Source of the DNA: Rhinopomastus cyanomelas
Taxonomy: Eukaryota; Chordata; Aves; Bucerotiformes; Rhinopomastidae
Direction: 5' to 3'
Length of the DNA: 64,000 nt
Assembly (NCBI GenBank): GCA_013400115.1
Contig: VXBP01000375.1
Location: forward strand, 837,913 to 901,912
The position numbers and the translations under genes were made by a program. The notes beneath the pieces are model-generated. The model saw only the letters and a program-made list of their open reading frames with translations. It did no database searches and was not told the origin of the DNA. Shown in pieces: positions 21,605-35,100 of the stretch (its first letter is position 1; each line of letters begins with the position of its first letter).

Positions 21605-23849
21605 GCCTGAATGCTCATCATTTGAAGCTTGCACCCTGATGGATTCTTAACTTAAACACACCAAAGATTTCTGTTAGCTGTTAAGTAGCAACAGGCCTAG
21701 GGGTTTGCGTGTTGTCGCTATTTAAATAGGACTTAGCCAAAGAAGCACAATAGAAGTCCTTCACTTTAAAGGTTCGGTTTCTAAAACAGGACTACGTATG
21801 TGTAACTGTTGTATGTTTTTATCTCTGAAGTAAAGTTTAGAGCTGTGCTCTGGGCATGTCCAGACTGACATGCCGTAAATATATCTGGGAAGAAGCTGAA
21901 TGCTAGCACACACACAGCAATAACGAGGCCGTTGGATGCCATCTTCGGAAAGGACGCTATCAAGTACTGCCCGTCCTGCTTTCTCCTCTGCCTGCATCTC
22001 CTTTCCAAATAAACTCGTTACTACGCTCCGTGGCTTGAAAACAGCTGCCTTACGTGTAGCTTTCAAGTCAACGTACTTGTGTCCTGTTCCTCGTGTCGAC
22101 TGTAGACATGAAACACGGCGTCTAGCGTTTGTAGTGGTACTGTTAACCTGTCGTCAGTGCTGTCAGCGCAGTTCCCAGACTAAAAAGCCTAACTCTCTGT
22201 TACTTCTTGTCTCTTCTGTCCTATGGTAGGAAAAGTGCAGTAGGATTTTGACAAAACAGTGGCTTAAAAGTTAGTTGTGTGTGGAAGGCACTCGAGGAAA
22301 ACACTCCGATGGGCTTTGGTGCGTATTTACTTGATAATGTCCTTTTTAATAAACATCCTTTCATGATTGTGCCTTTTATAGAGATTCTCAGTAATGGCTT
22401 TTTCTCCGGCTCGGTTGTGTGGGTAGGAAACAGTAAGGTCGGTGCTCTCCCAAAGAGCTTTGTGGTTCTGGGTGCCCAGCGAGAAGCGGGCTACGAAAGA
22501 ACTCGTTGCTTGGGCAAGCGAGCAAGCACTGCCTTTGGTGTTTGGGTGGCCAGAGTCGCTAGTCGTTCCTGCAGAAAATGATCTGCCCGACGTTTTGGCT
22601 GCAGATGAACCCTACTGGTTGGTGTTTGTACCTGCTGGACAGGCTGGGTCGTTGCCGGTTGACAGTGAAAGGAAGTAGGAAGCCTTATGTGCTGCAGACA
22701 TAGTTTTAGTTTTTGTAATATCCTGAGCTATTTTTGTGGCTTTGCATCTATTTAAAATGGACATAGGAGCTAAGTAAATGTTCACAGACTGGTGCTTCAC
22801 TTGGTAGGTGGAAGTAACCGGGCTCTGCTTGCCGTAGGATAGAGCTCATCCTTAAGAGGGCTGCAGTTGGAGGACAGAGACCTGCGCCTTGAAGCTCTCC
22901 TCACGTGTCCGGTATGTCCATTTTGACTGTAAAATGTACGTACTCGTCCAGGAGAGCGTCTCCTGGCGTCTGGAGGGTGCTTCTACAGCAGGTGTTGTGA
23001 TTTATCTGTCCGTCATCGACTCTCTTGACCAAAGAAGTCTAAAAGTATGCCTGAAGAGCGATCGAGTGGCACATGCACAACGGTGGTCTTTTGTTGGGGA
23101 GAAGTGGAGTCAGTGCTGGTGCTCCATGGTTCTGAGAACTTGCTGCACTTGTTCTGTGCAAGCATTGAATTCTGTGGTGTTTGCTAAACACACGGCTAGT
23201 TGGTGACTGAGTTACTGGCCAGGATTCTTCAAGCGGGTTTTGTGTTCCGTTATTTAGATTGGAATTTCCTCTTGGAGCACTGACCCATTGCCGCAGAGAG
23301 TTGGATCTTGTGAGTTCTGTGTGTGCTGGTCGTCAGCAGTGGTGATGATACATCATCTGTTAGGCTGTGCTTTCCTTAGAAGATGAGTGCTGCTTTAGTC
23401 AGGGGGCTGCTGCTTAAAGGTGGGTCAGGCCAGAACACAAAGACAACGTTTGGCGTCATTGGCGAGCTGCTCCAGCGGCTTTTCCTGGTGAGGGGTGTAA
23501 GGAGCACCCAGAACTCTTCAGAAATCACCTTGTAACACATGTGACGTGTTCTGGAGGGAGGGAGCAGGAATAAAGGACCCCCAGGTTCTGAAATTTAAAG
23601 TCGTTTCCATCTGGGATTTGATGGCTGTGGAGTTGTGAATGAATTCGGAGAAGGCTGATGTAGGGTCGGCTGGTTTTTGATTAGGGTTGTTTCTTTTCCT
23701 CACTGGAAACCACAAAAGAGAAGTGAAATCCTGTATTGAGCACGCGTGCACAACCGATCCCGAGTACGTGGTTAAGGGAAGTGACGTGACTGTATCTGTA
23801 GGGCCTTGTGACCGCTGTCACGGGAGCTTTTCCTCATGTGTGTTGAAGG

Positions 23850-23892
23850 TGATCCTGCTGTAGCAGGGGCGTTGAACTAGGTTATAGAGTCA
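23850..23892 (+). mobile_element. CR1 tail remnant
   Basis: GATCCTGCTGTAGCAGGGGC and a few following bases, cut off by the minus CR1 that follows. Confidence 0.6.
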
Positions 23893-24091
23893 TTCAGGTT
23901 GGAAAAGACCCCTGGGGTCATCGAGTCCAACCAGCAACCCTACTCTACAAGTTGACCCCTAAACCAGATCCCCCAGCACCACATCTAAGCTCCCTTTAAA
24001 CTCATCCAGGGATGAGGATTCAATCACCACCCTGGGCAGCCCAGTCCAGTGCCTGACCCCTCTTTCTGTGAAGAATCTCTTCCTGATGTCC
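23893..24091 (-). mobile_element. CR1 fragment, GGTTGGAAAAGACC subfamily
   Basis: Reverse-complement tail GTTGGAAAAGACCCCTGGGG followed by CCCTGGGCAGCCCAGTCCAG. This is a different subfamily from most copies here. Confidence 0.85.
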
Positions 24092-24145
24092 ATAGAATCA
24101 TTAGGGATTGGAAGGGACCTGGAAAGATCATCTGTCCAGTCTCAG
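24092..24145 (-). mobile_element. CR1 tail
   Basis: TAGAATCATTAGGGATTGGA marks a second minus-strand tail abutting the previous copy. Confidence 0.8.
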
Positions 24146-24970
24146 CCTCCCCTGTTCAGAGGTGCTTTCCACCCCTGCCATTCTGTTTCACTGCGTGGGG
24201 AATGACTCTGGCAGGACACGACGCAGGGCACCCACTTCACTTAAGCCCAGAAGGATCTTTTTCATCAAAAGCATTTTTTGATGGACTAAAGGTTAAAATT
24301 GGCAAAGCATTTTGAATGCCCCCCGTGAGCGTTTTGGCCGCGTCTAAAAGTCGGTCCTTTTGTACGAAAGAATAAACTCAGACTATTTTGTCACTGGTGT
24401 ATGCGGTAACGGTGTTCTCGGTGTGAGCTGTGCAGGTTGATCTTTAGATGGAGGTGTTTTAAAGGTGTCTTTTTAAGGGCAGTCCCGTGCTGTAAGGAGA
24501 AGCTAGGAAGTGCACTGTAAATGTAGAAGCCCTCGGTTCTACGTGTGGTTTTGTTTGTTACAGAGACGTACAGTTAACTTGGCTTGGCTTCGCAGCGGTT
24601 CCTGCCGGGGGTTTCTTGTCCTGGGTTCCCACTTCAGGCCCCTTTTCTCTTTGGAACCGCGTGGAAACACAGGGTGCTGCTTGTCTTCAGGCTCTAGAGC
24701 TCACGAAGGACGAACAGGCGGGGCAAATCCATCAGATTTCGTGTGTCACAGTCTGCTTTTTATTTTAAAGTATTTTGTAAATTAAATTTATTTAGAAAAA
24801 CAAACACCCGACTTTGCTTGAGTTGTTTTTTATTTACTTGCTTTTGATGGGGAGTTTGGGTGGACGGAGCGTTGGCAGGTTGTGCGGTTACTCCTGTTGT
24901 CTCTGTGATTCCCCACCGAGGTCTTTGAACGCTTACTGCTTATAAATAAAAAGGGGCTACAAATGTTGAG

Positions 24971-25290
24971 CTCGGTTTGGTGCTGTTGAGGAGCAAAGTG
25001 CTTTGTAATTTGTCTGCACCTTTCTGCTTTTAGCCAGTGCACTGCTGGTTGATTTCTCAGCTGTTGGTGTGACACAGCACCTAGTATTCTCAGAGGTACT
25101 GGAAATACAAGGGTCTTTGCAGAGCAGCAAGTCACAGCTCGTGTGTGAATCTGGTCTCGGGTTTAGCTGAACAGGAGAAGGTTCTGGGGGAGCCTTACAG
25201 TGACCTTTCAGACCCTGGAAGTGCCTTCTCAGAAGACTGGGGAAGAGAGTTCTCAAGGGCAGGAAACGATGGGATGAGGGGTCATGGTTT
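24971..25290. other. Spacer between ZBTB41 and ASPM
   Basis: Unique sequence with nothing recognised before a CR1 cluster. Confidence 0.4.
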
Positions 25291-25455
25291 GAATCACAGA
25301 ACATTAGGGCTTGGAAGGGACCTTGAAAGATCTAGTCCTGTCCCCCGGCCACGGCAGGATCACCAGTCCCACAGGGACATGGCCAGGTAGGTTTTGAACG
25401 TCTCCATTGAGGGAGACTCCACAAGCCCCCTGGGCAGCCCCTTCCAGTGCTCTGT
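25291..25455 (-). mobile_element. CR1 3' fragment
   Basis: Reverse-complement copy, AATCACAGAACATTAGGGCT to CCTTCCAGTGCTCTGT. Confidence 0.88.
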
Positions 25456-25626
25456 AGAAGACCAGAAGGTAGAGGAACAGGGGATTAGGATAGCAAGAGA
25501 CTTAATGTTCCAGTGTTATGGTATAGAGCAACGTTTAGCTGATGTTTTATCTTGTCCTTTTATTTCAGGCAGCCTTTACCCAGGACTTGGCAGCTGTGTT
25601 TATTACCTCCCCAGGCATGTGACTAT

Positions 25627-25960
25627 GGGAACAGGGGGATTGGACTGGATGATCTTTCGAGGTCCCTTCCAATCCCTAATCTTCCAGGGCTCTGTCACTG
25701 TCACCATGAAGAAGTTCCTTCCCATATTGATGTGGAGCCTCCTCTGTTCCAGCTCACGGCGGTTGCCCCTTGTCCTGCACTGAGCAGAGCCTGGCTCCGT
25801 CCTCCTGACACCCACCTGGAAAAGGGGACATTGAGGCTGGACAGGAGGAAGAACTTCTTGAACCTGAGGATGGGGAGTCCCTGCAACAGGCTGCCCAGAG
25901 AGGTGGAGGAGGACCCTTCCCTGGAGCCGTTCGAGGTCAGGCGGGACGGGTCCAGTTGGA
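25627..25960. mobile_element. Cluster of three CR1 pieces upstream of ASPM
   Basis: A + tail (25627-25681), a - piece (25682-25815, GGCTCTGTCACTGTCACCAT) and a + older-subfamily piece (25817-25940, GACAGGAGGAAGAACTTCTT). The last ends within about 100 bp of the ASPM core promoter. Confidence 0.85.
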
Positions 25961-25979
25961 GGTGGCCCGGCTTGTTGTG

Positions 25980-26177
25980 AGGGGGTTGTGCCCTCTGGGG
26001 GTCCCGCCCAGCCGCCGCTGCCCGGGGCGGGCCCCGCCGTTTGAACCAAGCGCGGGGCGCTGATTGGCGGGCGGGAGGGAGGGAGGGAGGGCGGTGCCGC
26101 GCGGGCCGCGTCGTTCGAACGGACGGACGGGCCTGGGCGGCTGCGGGCCCGCTGCTGGCCCCCTCCTGCCGCGGGAC
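25980..26177 (+). promoter_or_regulatory. ASPM: ASPM CpG-island promoter with CCAAT and CHR elements
   Basis: GC-rich sequence with GC boxes, an inverted CCAAT box (ATTGG, 26063-26067) and two CHR-type hexamers: TTTGAA at 26040-26045 and TTCGAA at 26114-26119. CCAAT plus CHR is the known module of G2/M genes controlled by DREAM and B-MYB-FOXM1 complexes, which fits a mitotic gene. A (GGGA)n run lies between them. The start codon follows 58 bases after the second CHR. Confidence 0.6.
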
Positions 26178-29100
26178 ATGGCGGCGGGGCCCTGCCTCAG
26201 CCCTGCGCGGCGGCGCTGGGCGGCGCGGAGGGACGAGGACGAGGATGCGGACGCGGAGGAAGGCCCGGCGGTGCTGTCGCTGAGCCACTTCTCCCGGCCG
26301 CCGTTCCTGGCCTTCGGGCGGCTGCGGGTGGGCAGGTCGCGCTCCCGCCTGCTGGGCATCGACAACCCCACGGCGGAGGACGCCGACGTGCTGGTGGAGC
26401 GCTTCCCGCCGGCTGCCCGCGGCTTCAGCATCGAGAGCCGGAGGTTCGCCGTGCAGGTACCGCCGGGGTGCGGGGGGCGCTCGGGGAACCGCGGCCCTCT
26501 CGGGGGAGCCTCCCGGGGAGGCATTAGTAGCCCAGCGCTGTGCAGCTGAGAGGGCAGCTGCCTTCGCCCAGGAAGACGGCTTTAAGGTTCCCGAGGGAAA
26601 TGGGGCCGCCGACGGCGGCTGATCTGTCAGCGCCTGTTGTTACAGCGACGGTTTGGGCAAACACGCGTCTGTGGTCAAGTGGCCTCGCCCGAGGCCCTGT
26701 GAGAGTGGAAGGGACTGGAGATCTCTCGCAGCGATGTGCTTATGAGAAACAGGCTGGAGCCCCACCGGGAGGTGTTTGAATAGCAAGTTCCTATAATACC
26801 TCGTAAACATTGCCCACAGGTTGGCAAGGAGATTTAGAATCATAGAATCATAGAATCATTACTGATCGGAAGGGAGCTCGAAAGATCATCTAGTCCAATC
26901 CGCCTGCAACAGCAGCATCACCTAAACCAAGTCACACAGGAACCCGTCCAGTCGGGTCTTGAACATCTCCAGTGAGGGAAACTCCACAATCCCCCTGGGC
27001 AGCCTGTTCCANTAGATTTTTCTGGACTTGAGGATTTAAGATCCTCAAGTCCAGCCTTCAGCCCAACACCTCCGTGGCCATGAGACCATATCACACAGGC
27101 TTTGGGAGCAGACCTGTAGAGCAGCGTTGGTGGTTGAACTCGATGATCCCAAGGGTCTTTTCCAACCTGAATGATTCGGTGGTTCTGTCTGGTTGCCTTC
27201 TGAGCACCTCCAGAGACGACGACTCTGCTGCTTCCCTGGGCAGCCTGTTCCAGTGTTTAACTCCTCTTTCACTGAAGAAATTGTTCCTGATTCCTAATCT
27301 GAATTTCCCCTGGTACAACTTGTGTCCATCTCCTCTTGGCCTGTCATCAGTTATTTGGGAGAAGTGGCTAACACCGGCCATAAAGGTAGGCATAAAGGGA
27401 AATAAGGTCTCTTGTCAGCTTCCTCATCTTCAGGCTGAACAATTCCAGCTCCCTCAGCCTCTCCTCATAAGACATGTTCTCCAGTGCCTTGCTGACTGAC
27501 TTGACTGTGTAAGCACACAGAGAATTAGTCTGCATGTTTTCATTCAATGCCTCTGCCCCGGGAGCTGGGACTCCTAATTCAGATGCTCGAGAGCAGTGAT
27601 GTTCACGCTTGGATTTTCTCTGAGGTGCAGCCACCCTTGCCTGGTACTAATGAGTTACCATCCCTAGATGAATCACAGAATCATTAGGGATTGGAAGGGA
27701 CCTCGAAAGATCCTCTAGTTCAGTCCCCTTGCAACAGCAGGATCACCTAGACCAAATCACACAGGAACACATCCAGGCAGGTCTTAAACATCTCCAGAGA
27801 AGGAGACTCCACAACCTCCCTGGGCAGCCTGTTCCCGTGCTCCTGTGGTACGGGATGATGTGGTTTAGGGGTGAACTTGTAGAGTAGGGTTGATGGTTGG
27901 ACTCGATGATCCCTCATCAAGATCATTGATGAAGGTGTTGAACAGGAGTGGCCCCAGCACTGAGCCCTGGGGGACACCACTTGTGACTGGCATCCAGCCA
28001 GATTAAACTCCACTGACCAGAACTCTTTGGGCCCAGCCATCCAGCCTGTGTTTTCCAACCAGCACAGATATTTGAAGGCTGGACTAGATGACTTCAAGAC
28101 ACCCCTTCCAACCCCTACCCTAATGACTTCGTGTTTGATTTGATTACTCTGTGTTTGATGTTAGGTAACTGTATTTAAATGTTAAACATGTCTTTTCCTC
28201 CAACAGTCAGAACAAAGAATCTTTGTTTCGGTAACATGGACACCTTCAGAAGAAGGAAAAGTCAGAGAACTGATAACTTTTATTATTAATGGCATTGTAA
28301 GACATCAGGCTGTGCTCCTGGGTATTGCTGAGCAGCCCGTGAAGAAAAAGGTGAGCGTGTTTCTATTCTGCACCTTAATTTTATTACTTTAACTGGTTTT
28401 ATTACTACAGAGTTTAGAATGAAGAGCTGGTGAATGATCCTGGCTGTGGGGATGTGCGCTGTCAAATCTTCTCAGCTGTGCTGGAAACTAGATACTGGTG
28501 TGTTAACAGCTTAGAGAGTAAAAATGCTTGGAGATCAAAACCAGCTGTTCCCAAGCCTGGAAAAAACTTAGATGATCTTTGAACTCTAGGTGTTTTTTTA
28601 ATAGTATATTTAGACTTTGAATGAATGTGCTAGAAACATTCACAGAATCACAGAACATTAGGGATTGGAAGGGACCTCAAAAGATCATCCAGTCCAATCC
28701 CCCTGCCACAGCAGGATCCCCTAGCCCAAATCGCACGGAAAATACCCGGGCAGGTTTTAAACGTCTCCAGAGAAGGAGACTCCACAGCCCCCCTTGGCAG
28801 CCCCTTCCAGGGCTCTGTCACCCTCACCAGAAAGAAGTTCCCTCTCGTATTGATGTGGAACCTCCCCTGTTCCATCTCACACCCACTGCCCCTTGTCCTA
28901 TCGTTGGGTGCCACTGAGCAGTGTCCTCCTGACACCCACCCTTCACGTATTTACCGACATTAATGAGGTCCCCCTTCAGTCCCCTTTTTTCCAAGCTCAA
29001 GATACCCAGCTCCAGCCAGCACACTAACTGTAGTCCATGGTTCTTTTTTAGAAGAGTCTTTGGGATACTATAAAAAAGAAAAACTCTTCGGAAACGTCTG

Positions 29101-32100
29101 CTTCAGTTAGAGTGAAAAAAAGCACTTTGGGAGTTAAAAATGTTAATAAAACCTTTGAAGTTTCCCAGAAGGTGGAAAGACGTAGAAGCCCGCTTCAGCC
29201 ATGTGAAAATCAGGACACAATTCAAAACGACGTCTTCCCGGGGAACGACCCTTTCGTTGACTCGGAAAACAAACTGCCGATATCTCCTGTTGTGCCGGTG
29301 CTGGAGGAAGATCACAACGCTGCTGGCACGCCGCTTGCGATGAGAAGATCTACTACGTTCGCGGATATTGCTGCTGCTGTAAAAGTGAACTTACTGCCCG
29401 AAGCAGGCAGCTGCGGCGCCAAGGACGTCGTCAACGAGCACAGCCAGTTTGAATCGGAGAGTGCCCGCAGTTCCACTGGGTCAGTCCAGCTGCCCCACAG
29501 CGAAGCAACGCGTACTGGTGCGTTGGCATCATTTTTGACTCCAGAGCACTCGGCGCCTCTGTCTGTTTTACGTACAAGGAGGATTTTGAGCCCAGAGGCT
29601 TTTGTTAATGGCAGTTACCAAGCAGATACAGATCTGACTGAGCAGCCTGTTCCAATTCTGTCCCCTGATCAGTTTGTGAATGGCAGCCCGTCAGAGAAGC
29701 GAACGCAGACTCTCAGACCTGATGCAGCTTTAGTGTTGTCTACTACAGAGACTCGCGTTGTAAAGCAGTTCCAGCCCTCAGCATGGGCAGGAAATGGAGA
29801 TGCCGAGAAACGTCACTTAAACAAAAGCGCTGAGGTGCGTCACGTAGAGGCACAGGTACTTCAGTACGACAAACCCAAAGACAATCATCCCAGTTTTCCT
29901 TCTGCAGAGGAACATCAGCCTCGGAATCCTCAGAAAGCAAAACCCAAAAAGCATCCGGTTCTTTCTGCCACTGTCATAAAAAGTAAAGCTGGTGCTGGGA
30001 AAGAGAAAAGAGTGGAAACCCTCCAGCCCAAATCTAAAAAATGCCTCAGTAAGGCAATAATGACCTGTGCTAACGAGGTGCCTGGACTTACAAGAGCAGA
30101 ATTATCTGATCATCTTCCAGTTATAGGTCCCATTTCAGCTGAAAATAGCTGTCGCGATGATAAAGTAAATTCGTCTCCTACCCGGTTAACTTCTCAATGG
30201 CGTAAAAGGAGAAGTGAGACGGGCGTAGAGAGTAGAGTGACACCTGCAGTACACGTGGAAGAAGTGGAAAGAAAAAGACCTTTCAGATGTAATGGGGACA
30301 GCGAAATGCCTGCTGTGAGACCGTCAGTTGTCAAACCCACGAACCGAGCTACAGCAGGGCCAAGAAGGAAAGCTGGTGAGCAATCTCTTCCAAGTTTGCC
30401 GTTTCCTGAAGCACGCCTTTGTTTTATGTAGTAATAGGGCTCATAAGTGCTGTAAGGCAAGCCAAACTGTCTAGCAACAGTGAGGGACATTTCGTGCCTC
30501 TGAAATGACAGAATCACAAAACACTAGGGCTTGGAAGGGACCTTGAAAGATCACCCAGTCCAATCCCCCTGCCACAGCAAGATCCCCTAGATCCAGTCGC
30601 ACAGGAACACGTCCAGGCGGGTTTGAAACGTCTCCAGAGAAGGAGACTCCACAACTGCCCAGGTTAGCCCCTTCCAGTGCTCTGTCACCCTCATGGGGAA
30701 GAAGTTCCTTCTTATATTGACATGGAACCTCCTCTGTTCCAGTTCAACCATTGCCCCTTGTTCTGTCATTAGAGGACACTGAGAAGGTAATGCAGGTCTT
30801 TGCCATTTCTTAGTTGTTATCTGCAGTTTAAAAATGAGAAAACTAGGTCAAAATTGGCTTAAAATTTACCTTATTTATTTGTTAATCTCATTAATAATGG
30901 GGTGGCTTTAGGTTGGAAAGGATCTTGGAGATCATCTAGTTCAAATCTCCTGCTGTGTGTAGGGACACTTCCAGGTAGACCAGGCTACCCGGAGCGACCT
31001 GGGATTGCCCCAGGGACGGGGCATCCACAAGCTCCCTGTGCAACTTGTTCCATTGTCTCACCATCCTCACAGTGGTGGAACTGCTTCCTAAGATCTAGTC
31101 TAAATACCTTCTTTTACCCTGGAACCATTGTCCCTTGTCCTGTCACTAGAGTCCCTAGTAAAACAACCTTTTCCAGCTTTCCTGTAGGCCCTCTTCGGAT
31201 ACCGTAAGGCTGCTATCAGATCATGGAATCATTCAGATTGGAAAAGACCCTTGGGGTCATCAAGTCCAACCAGCAACCCCACTCCACAAGTTCACCCCTA
31301 AACCAGATCCCCCAACACATCTCAGCATCTTTTAAACTCATCCAAGGATGGGGACTCAACCCCCACCCTGGGCAGCCCAGTCCAGTGCCTGACCACTCTC
31401 TCCAGGAAGAATTTCTTCCTGATGGCCAGTCTAACCCTCCCCTGTTGGATATTGAAGCCCTTCCCTCTGCTTCTGTCACTAATGACCTGTGAGAAGAGCC
31501 CAGCACCAACATCTCTACAGTGTCCTGTAGAGAGCCATGAGGTCTCCCCTCAGCCTCCTCTTCCTCCAGCTAACCAGCCCCAACTCTCTCAATGTCTCCC
31601 CATCAGACTGATTCTCCAGCCCCTTCCCCAGATTCATTGCCCTCCTCTGCCCTCGCTCCAGCACCTTGATGTCTCCCTTGTCCCGAGGTGCCCCAAACTG
31701 GACCCAGGTGCAGCCTCACTAGTGCTGAGTACAGGGGTACTGAGTTGTAGAGAGCAACAAGGTCTCCCTTGAGCCTCCTCCTTCCGCTCAGAGCCTTCTC
31801 TTCTTGTGGGTTCATTCCACAAGTGATGTGAACCTTTACGCAGTAACTTTCGCTGACGTGTTTATTGTTGACATCTGTCTCTCAATGCTTGCAGGTTCTT
31901 CGCATCAGAACGCATCTAAAACTACCCACAGGGTTAGTAAGCCCACCCCTGGGTTGGCTCAGTCTCACCTGACGTTCCTGAAACCGCTGAAAACAGGTAG
32001 AGAGAGTTTTGATGTTTACTCAAACTGAGCTGTGTGTCACAATTGTTTGGCTAGTGATTGGTAGGGCCCAACTGGTTGGAGCTGATCTGAAATGGAAGAC

Positions 32101-35100
32101 CCTGCCTACAATGAATCAATGTCTAACAGACAGGTGTAGTAGATCCAAGGTTTTAACTACTCATAAGGAAATCCATTGTGGCCTACGGCCAGCTGAAGGT
32201 AAACGTTCACTTCCCTCCAGTTTTGCCTGTAAGCTACGCTTCATATGTGTCCCCAGCTGACTGATGAGCTTCAGTGGACAACTCTCTAATCCAACAGAAA
32301 GCTCAGAAGGAGGAAACTGCTCATTTTTCAGAGGCAGGGATACCAAGTTGATCTAATCATAAAAATGCTGCTGTGAAATGGTTTTTCCTGAATGGCACCC
32401 AGTTCAGCTTGGTTTTGCCCCAGCGTGTGCACTGCAGATGGCCCGCGATCGAGGAGCCTTGGTTTTGTTCCGGTGCTTTAATAACTGAACCTTTATTCCA
32501 CAGCTGAAGTTTACTAAATGGCAGACAGGTCACTGAAGAACCTAGCAATCTGCTTTCTCCTGCAGAGTGCCGGAATGAAATGTCAAACGCTGATCTTTTC
32601 CGCGGTGCGGTGTGTTGGTTAGCAAATGTTTTAACGCCTGCGGACACTTAATGTTTGGTTTTTAAGTCATCCCCAGGCACCCGATGCCGTTTGCTGCTAA
32701 AAACATGTTTTATGATGAACGGTGGATGGAGAAGCAGCAGAGAGGTTTCACCTGGTGGTTAAACTTTGTTCTTACTCCTGATGACTTCAGCACGAAAACA
32801 AACACTTCGCAAGGTGAGGCTACGAGGATTTTCCCTTTGCCTTTTGATGATCTTACACATTCTGGACTGGGCTGCCCAGGGTGGGGGTTGAGTCCCCATC
32901 CCTGGAGGGGTTTAAAAGTCGCTTAGATGTGGTGTTGGGGGATCTGCTTTAGGGGTGACCTTGCAGGTTGGACTCGATGATCCCAAGGGTCTTTCCAACC
33001 TGAATGATTCTGTGATTATATTACAAGTTTTGCTAACAAACATGTATTTGCCGATACGCGTTTAGGGCCACGGCTGATAAGCTTCTCGAGGGATAAAACC
33101 ATTGCTCCAGAAGGAAAATAACAAAACATGAAGTTATAGGGAATAAAAAAAGGGGCAAAGCTGCCTGTATTTGAGATGTAAATATGTTTCATACGTTTTC
33201 CTGTGTGTTTAATCAGTAAGTGCAGCTGCTCTCATCTTGGGAGAAGAGAATCATCATAAAGCCAGCGTTCCCAAAGCGCCAACGAAGGAGGAAGCGTCTC
33301 TCAAAGCGTACACGGCTCGTCGGAAGCTGAATAAGTTGCGGCGTGATGCCTGCCGTCTGTTTACATCTGAAAAAATGGTTAAAGCTATTAAGAAGCTGGA
33401 AGTGGAGATTGAAACTAGACGTTTGCTGGTTCGTAGAGACAGACACCTCTGGAAAGACATAGGTGAGATGCTAAACCCTTGCGTCCTCTCTTGTAAGTAG
33501 CAGAAGAACTCTACTTCTGCTTACAGAGTTGATATAATCTCAAATCACTTGACAGACGTTTCTGCTCTGATTTCAAGTGCCTTTGGGTTTAATATTACAA
33601 GAAGCTTAATCTCTTGCAGGAGAGAGGCAGAAAGTCCTTAACTGGCTTTTGTCCTACAACCCTTTGTGGCTGCGTATTGGTCTGGAGGTAAGTGTGGAAT
33701 CAAGAAGTTTGAAGGACATCAGCGAATGTTCTAGGGTGGAAGGGACCTCTAGAGGTCATCTAGTCCTACACAGGGACAACTCTCCCTAGGTCAGGCCACT
33801 CAGAGCCTCATCAAACCTGACCTTAAATGACTCCAGGGGTGGGGTCCCCAGCACCTCCCTGGGCAGCCCATTCCAGCCATCAACTACCCTCACATCGAAG
33901 AACCTTCTACTAATATCCAGCCTAAATGTCTACTTTCCCAGCTTGAACCCACTGCTTCTGGTCCTGTCTATACCAACCCTCTTGAAAAGACCTTCCCCTG
34001 CCTTCATGTAGGGGCCCCTCCCCACATACTGGAAGGTCAAAAGTCCGTCCCCCTGGAGCCTTCTCTTCTCCAGGCTGAACCGCCCAACTCTCTCAGCCTG
34101 TCCTCATCTGAGAGATGCTCCATCCCCTGATCATTGCAATGGCCTTCTCTGGATGTGTTCCAGTCTGTCTGCATCCTTCAGGTGCTGGGGGCTCCAGAAC
34201 TGGACACAACCCTCCAGGTGAGGTCTCACCAGGGCAGAGCAGAGGGGCAGAATCACCTCTCTCGCTCTGCTGCCCACAGTTCTGGCAATTTTTTCCCTTT
34301 TAAAAAAAGGGAATGTTTTTGGTTTCTGTGAGTTTTCTGTCTTGGTGATTCAGGTAGCTTCAATGAGGTTAAGCATTCTTTAAGGCAGAAGCATGCTATA
34401 CCTGAATAAAAACCACAGGAAAGTGGAATTTAACTCCCTGATCAATAACAAAAAAGCCTAAAACAGTAACAAAGTTCCTTATCAGGTTTGCTGTTTCCTA
34501 GACTGAATAGAAATGTAGTTCTCTTGAGGAAGATACTGAGGGTTTCCTCAGCTGGAGATGATCAGAGTGCTTTTGAAATGAGATCCTTCAGTGACTGATT
34601 TCACAGAGCATTAGGGATTGGAAGGGATCTCAAAAGATCATCCAGTCCAATCTCCCCGCCACAGCAGGATCCCCTAGATCAAGTCACATGTGAACATGTC
34701 CAGGTGGGTTTGAAATGTCCTCAGAGAAGCAGACTCCACAATCCCCCTGGGCAGCCCGTTCCAGGGCTCTTCAGAGACTAGTTGCCATCTACTCGGGTTC
34801 CTGTGTGACTTGGTTTAGGTGATCCTGCTGTTGCAGGCAGATTGGACTAGATGATCTTTGAGGTCCCTTCCAATCCGTAATGATTCTATGATTCTACTAC
34901 GTCAGAATTACTGTACTATGTGGTATTAAAAAAAGCAAACCTACCTTTATACTAATTAAAGTAATTTGTAATGGTTTTGCCTATTTTCTTTCCTCTTCTT
35001 ATTAGACTGTTTATGGAGAACTGATAGCTTTGGAGAGCACCAGTGATGTTATGGGCCTAGCAGTATTTATCCTCAATCGCTTGCTTTGGAACCCCGACAT

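Larger units (their letters stand above)
19335..24970 (+). other. ZBTB41: Probable ZBTB41 3' UTR and downstream region
   Basis: This is largely unique sequence with no coding signature. AATAAA hexamers lie at 22008, 22348, 24371 and 24945. The last is followed by a GT-rich stretch (near 24975), which makes it the best candidate for the distal end. Human ZBTB41 is known to have a long 3' UTR. CR1 copies occur at 19917-20435, 20471-20537 and 23850-24140. The actual cleavage site is not decided by the sequence. Confidence 0.45.

Noticed and set aside
25603..26524. Long minus-strand open frames over the ASPM promoter
   Set aside because: GC-rich sequence has few stop codons. The plus strand carries the real ASPM exon 1 with conserved protein and splice donor.
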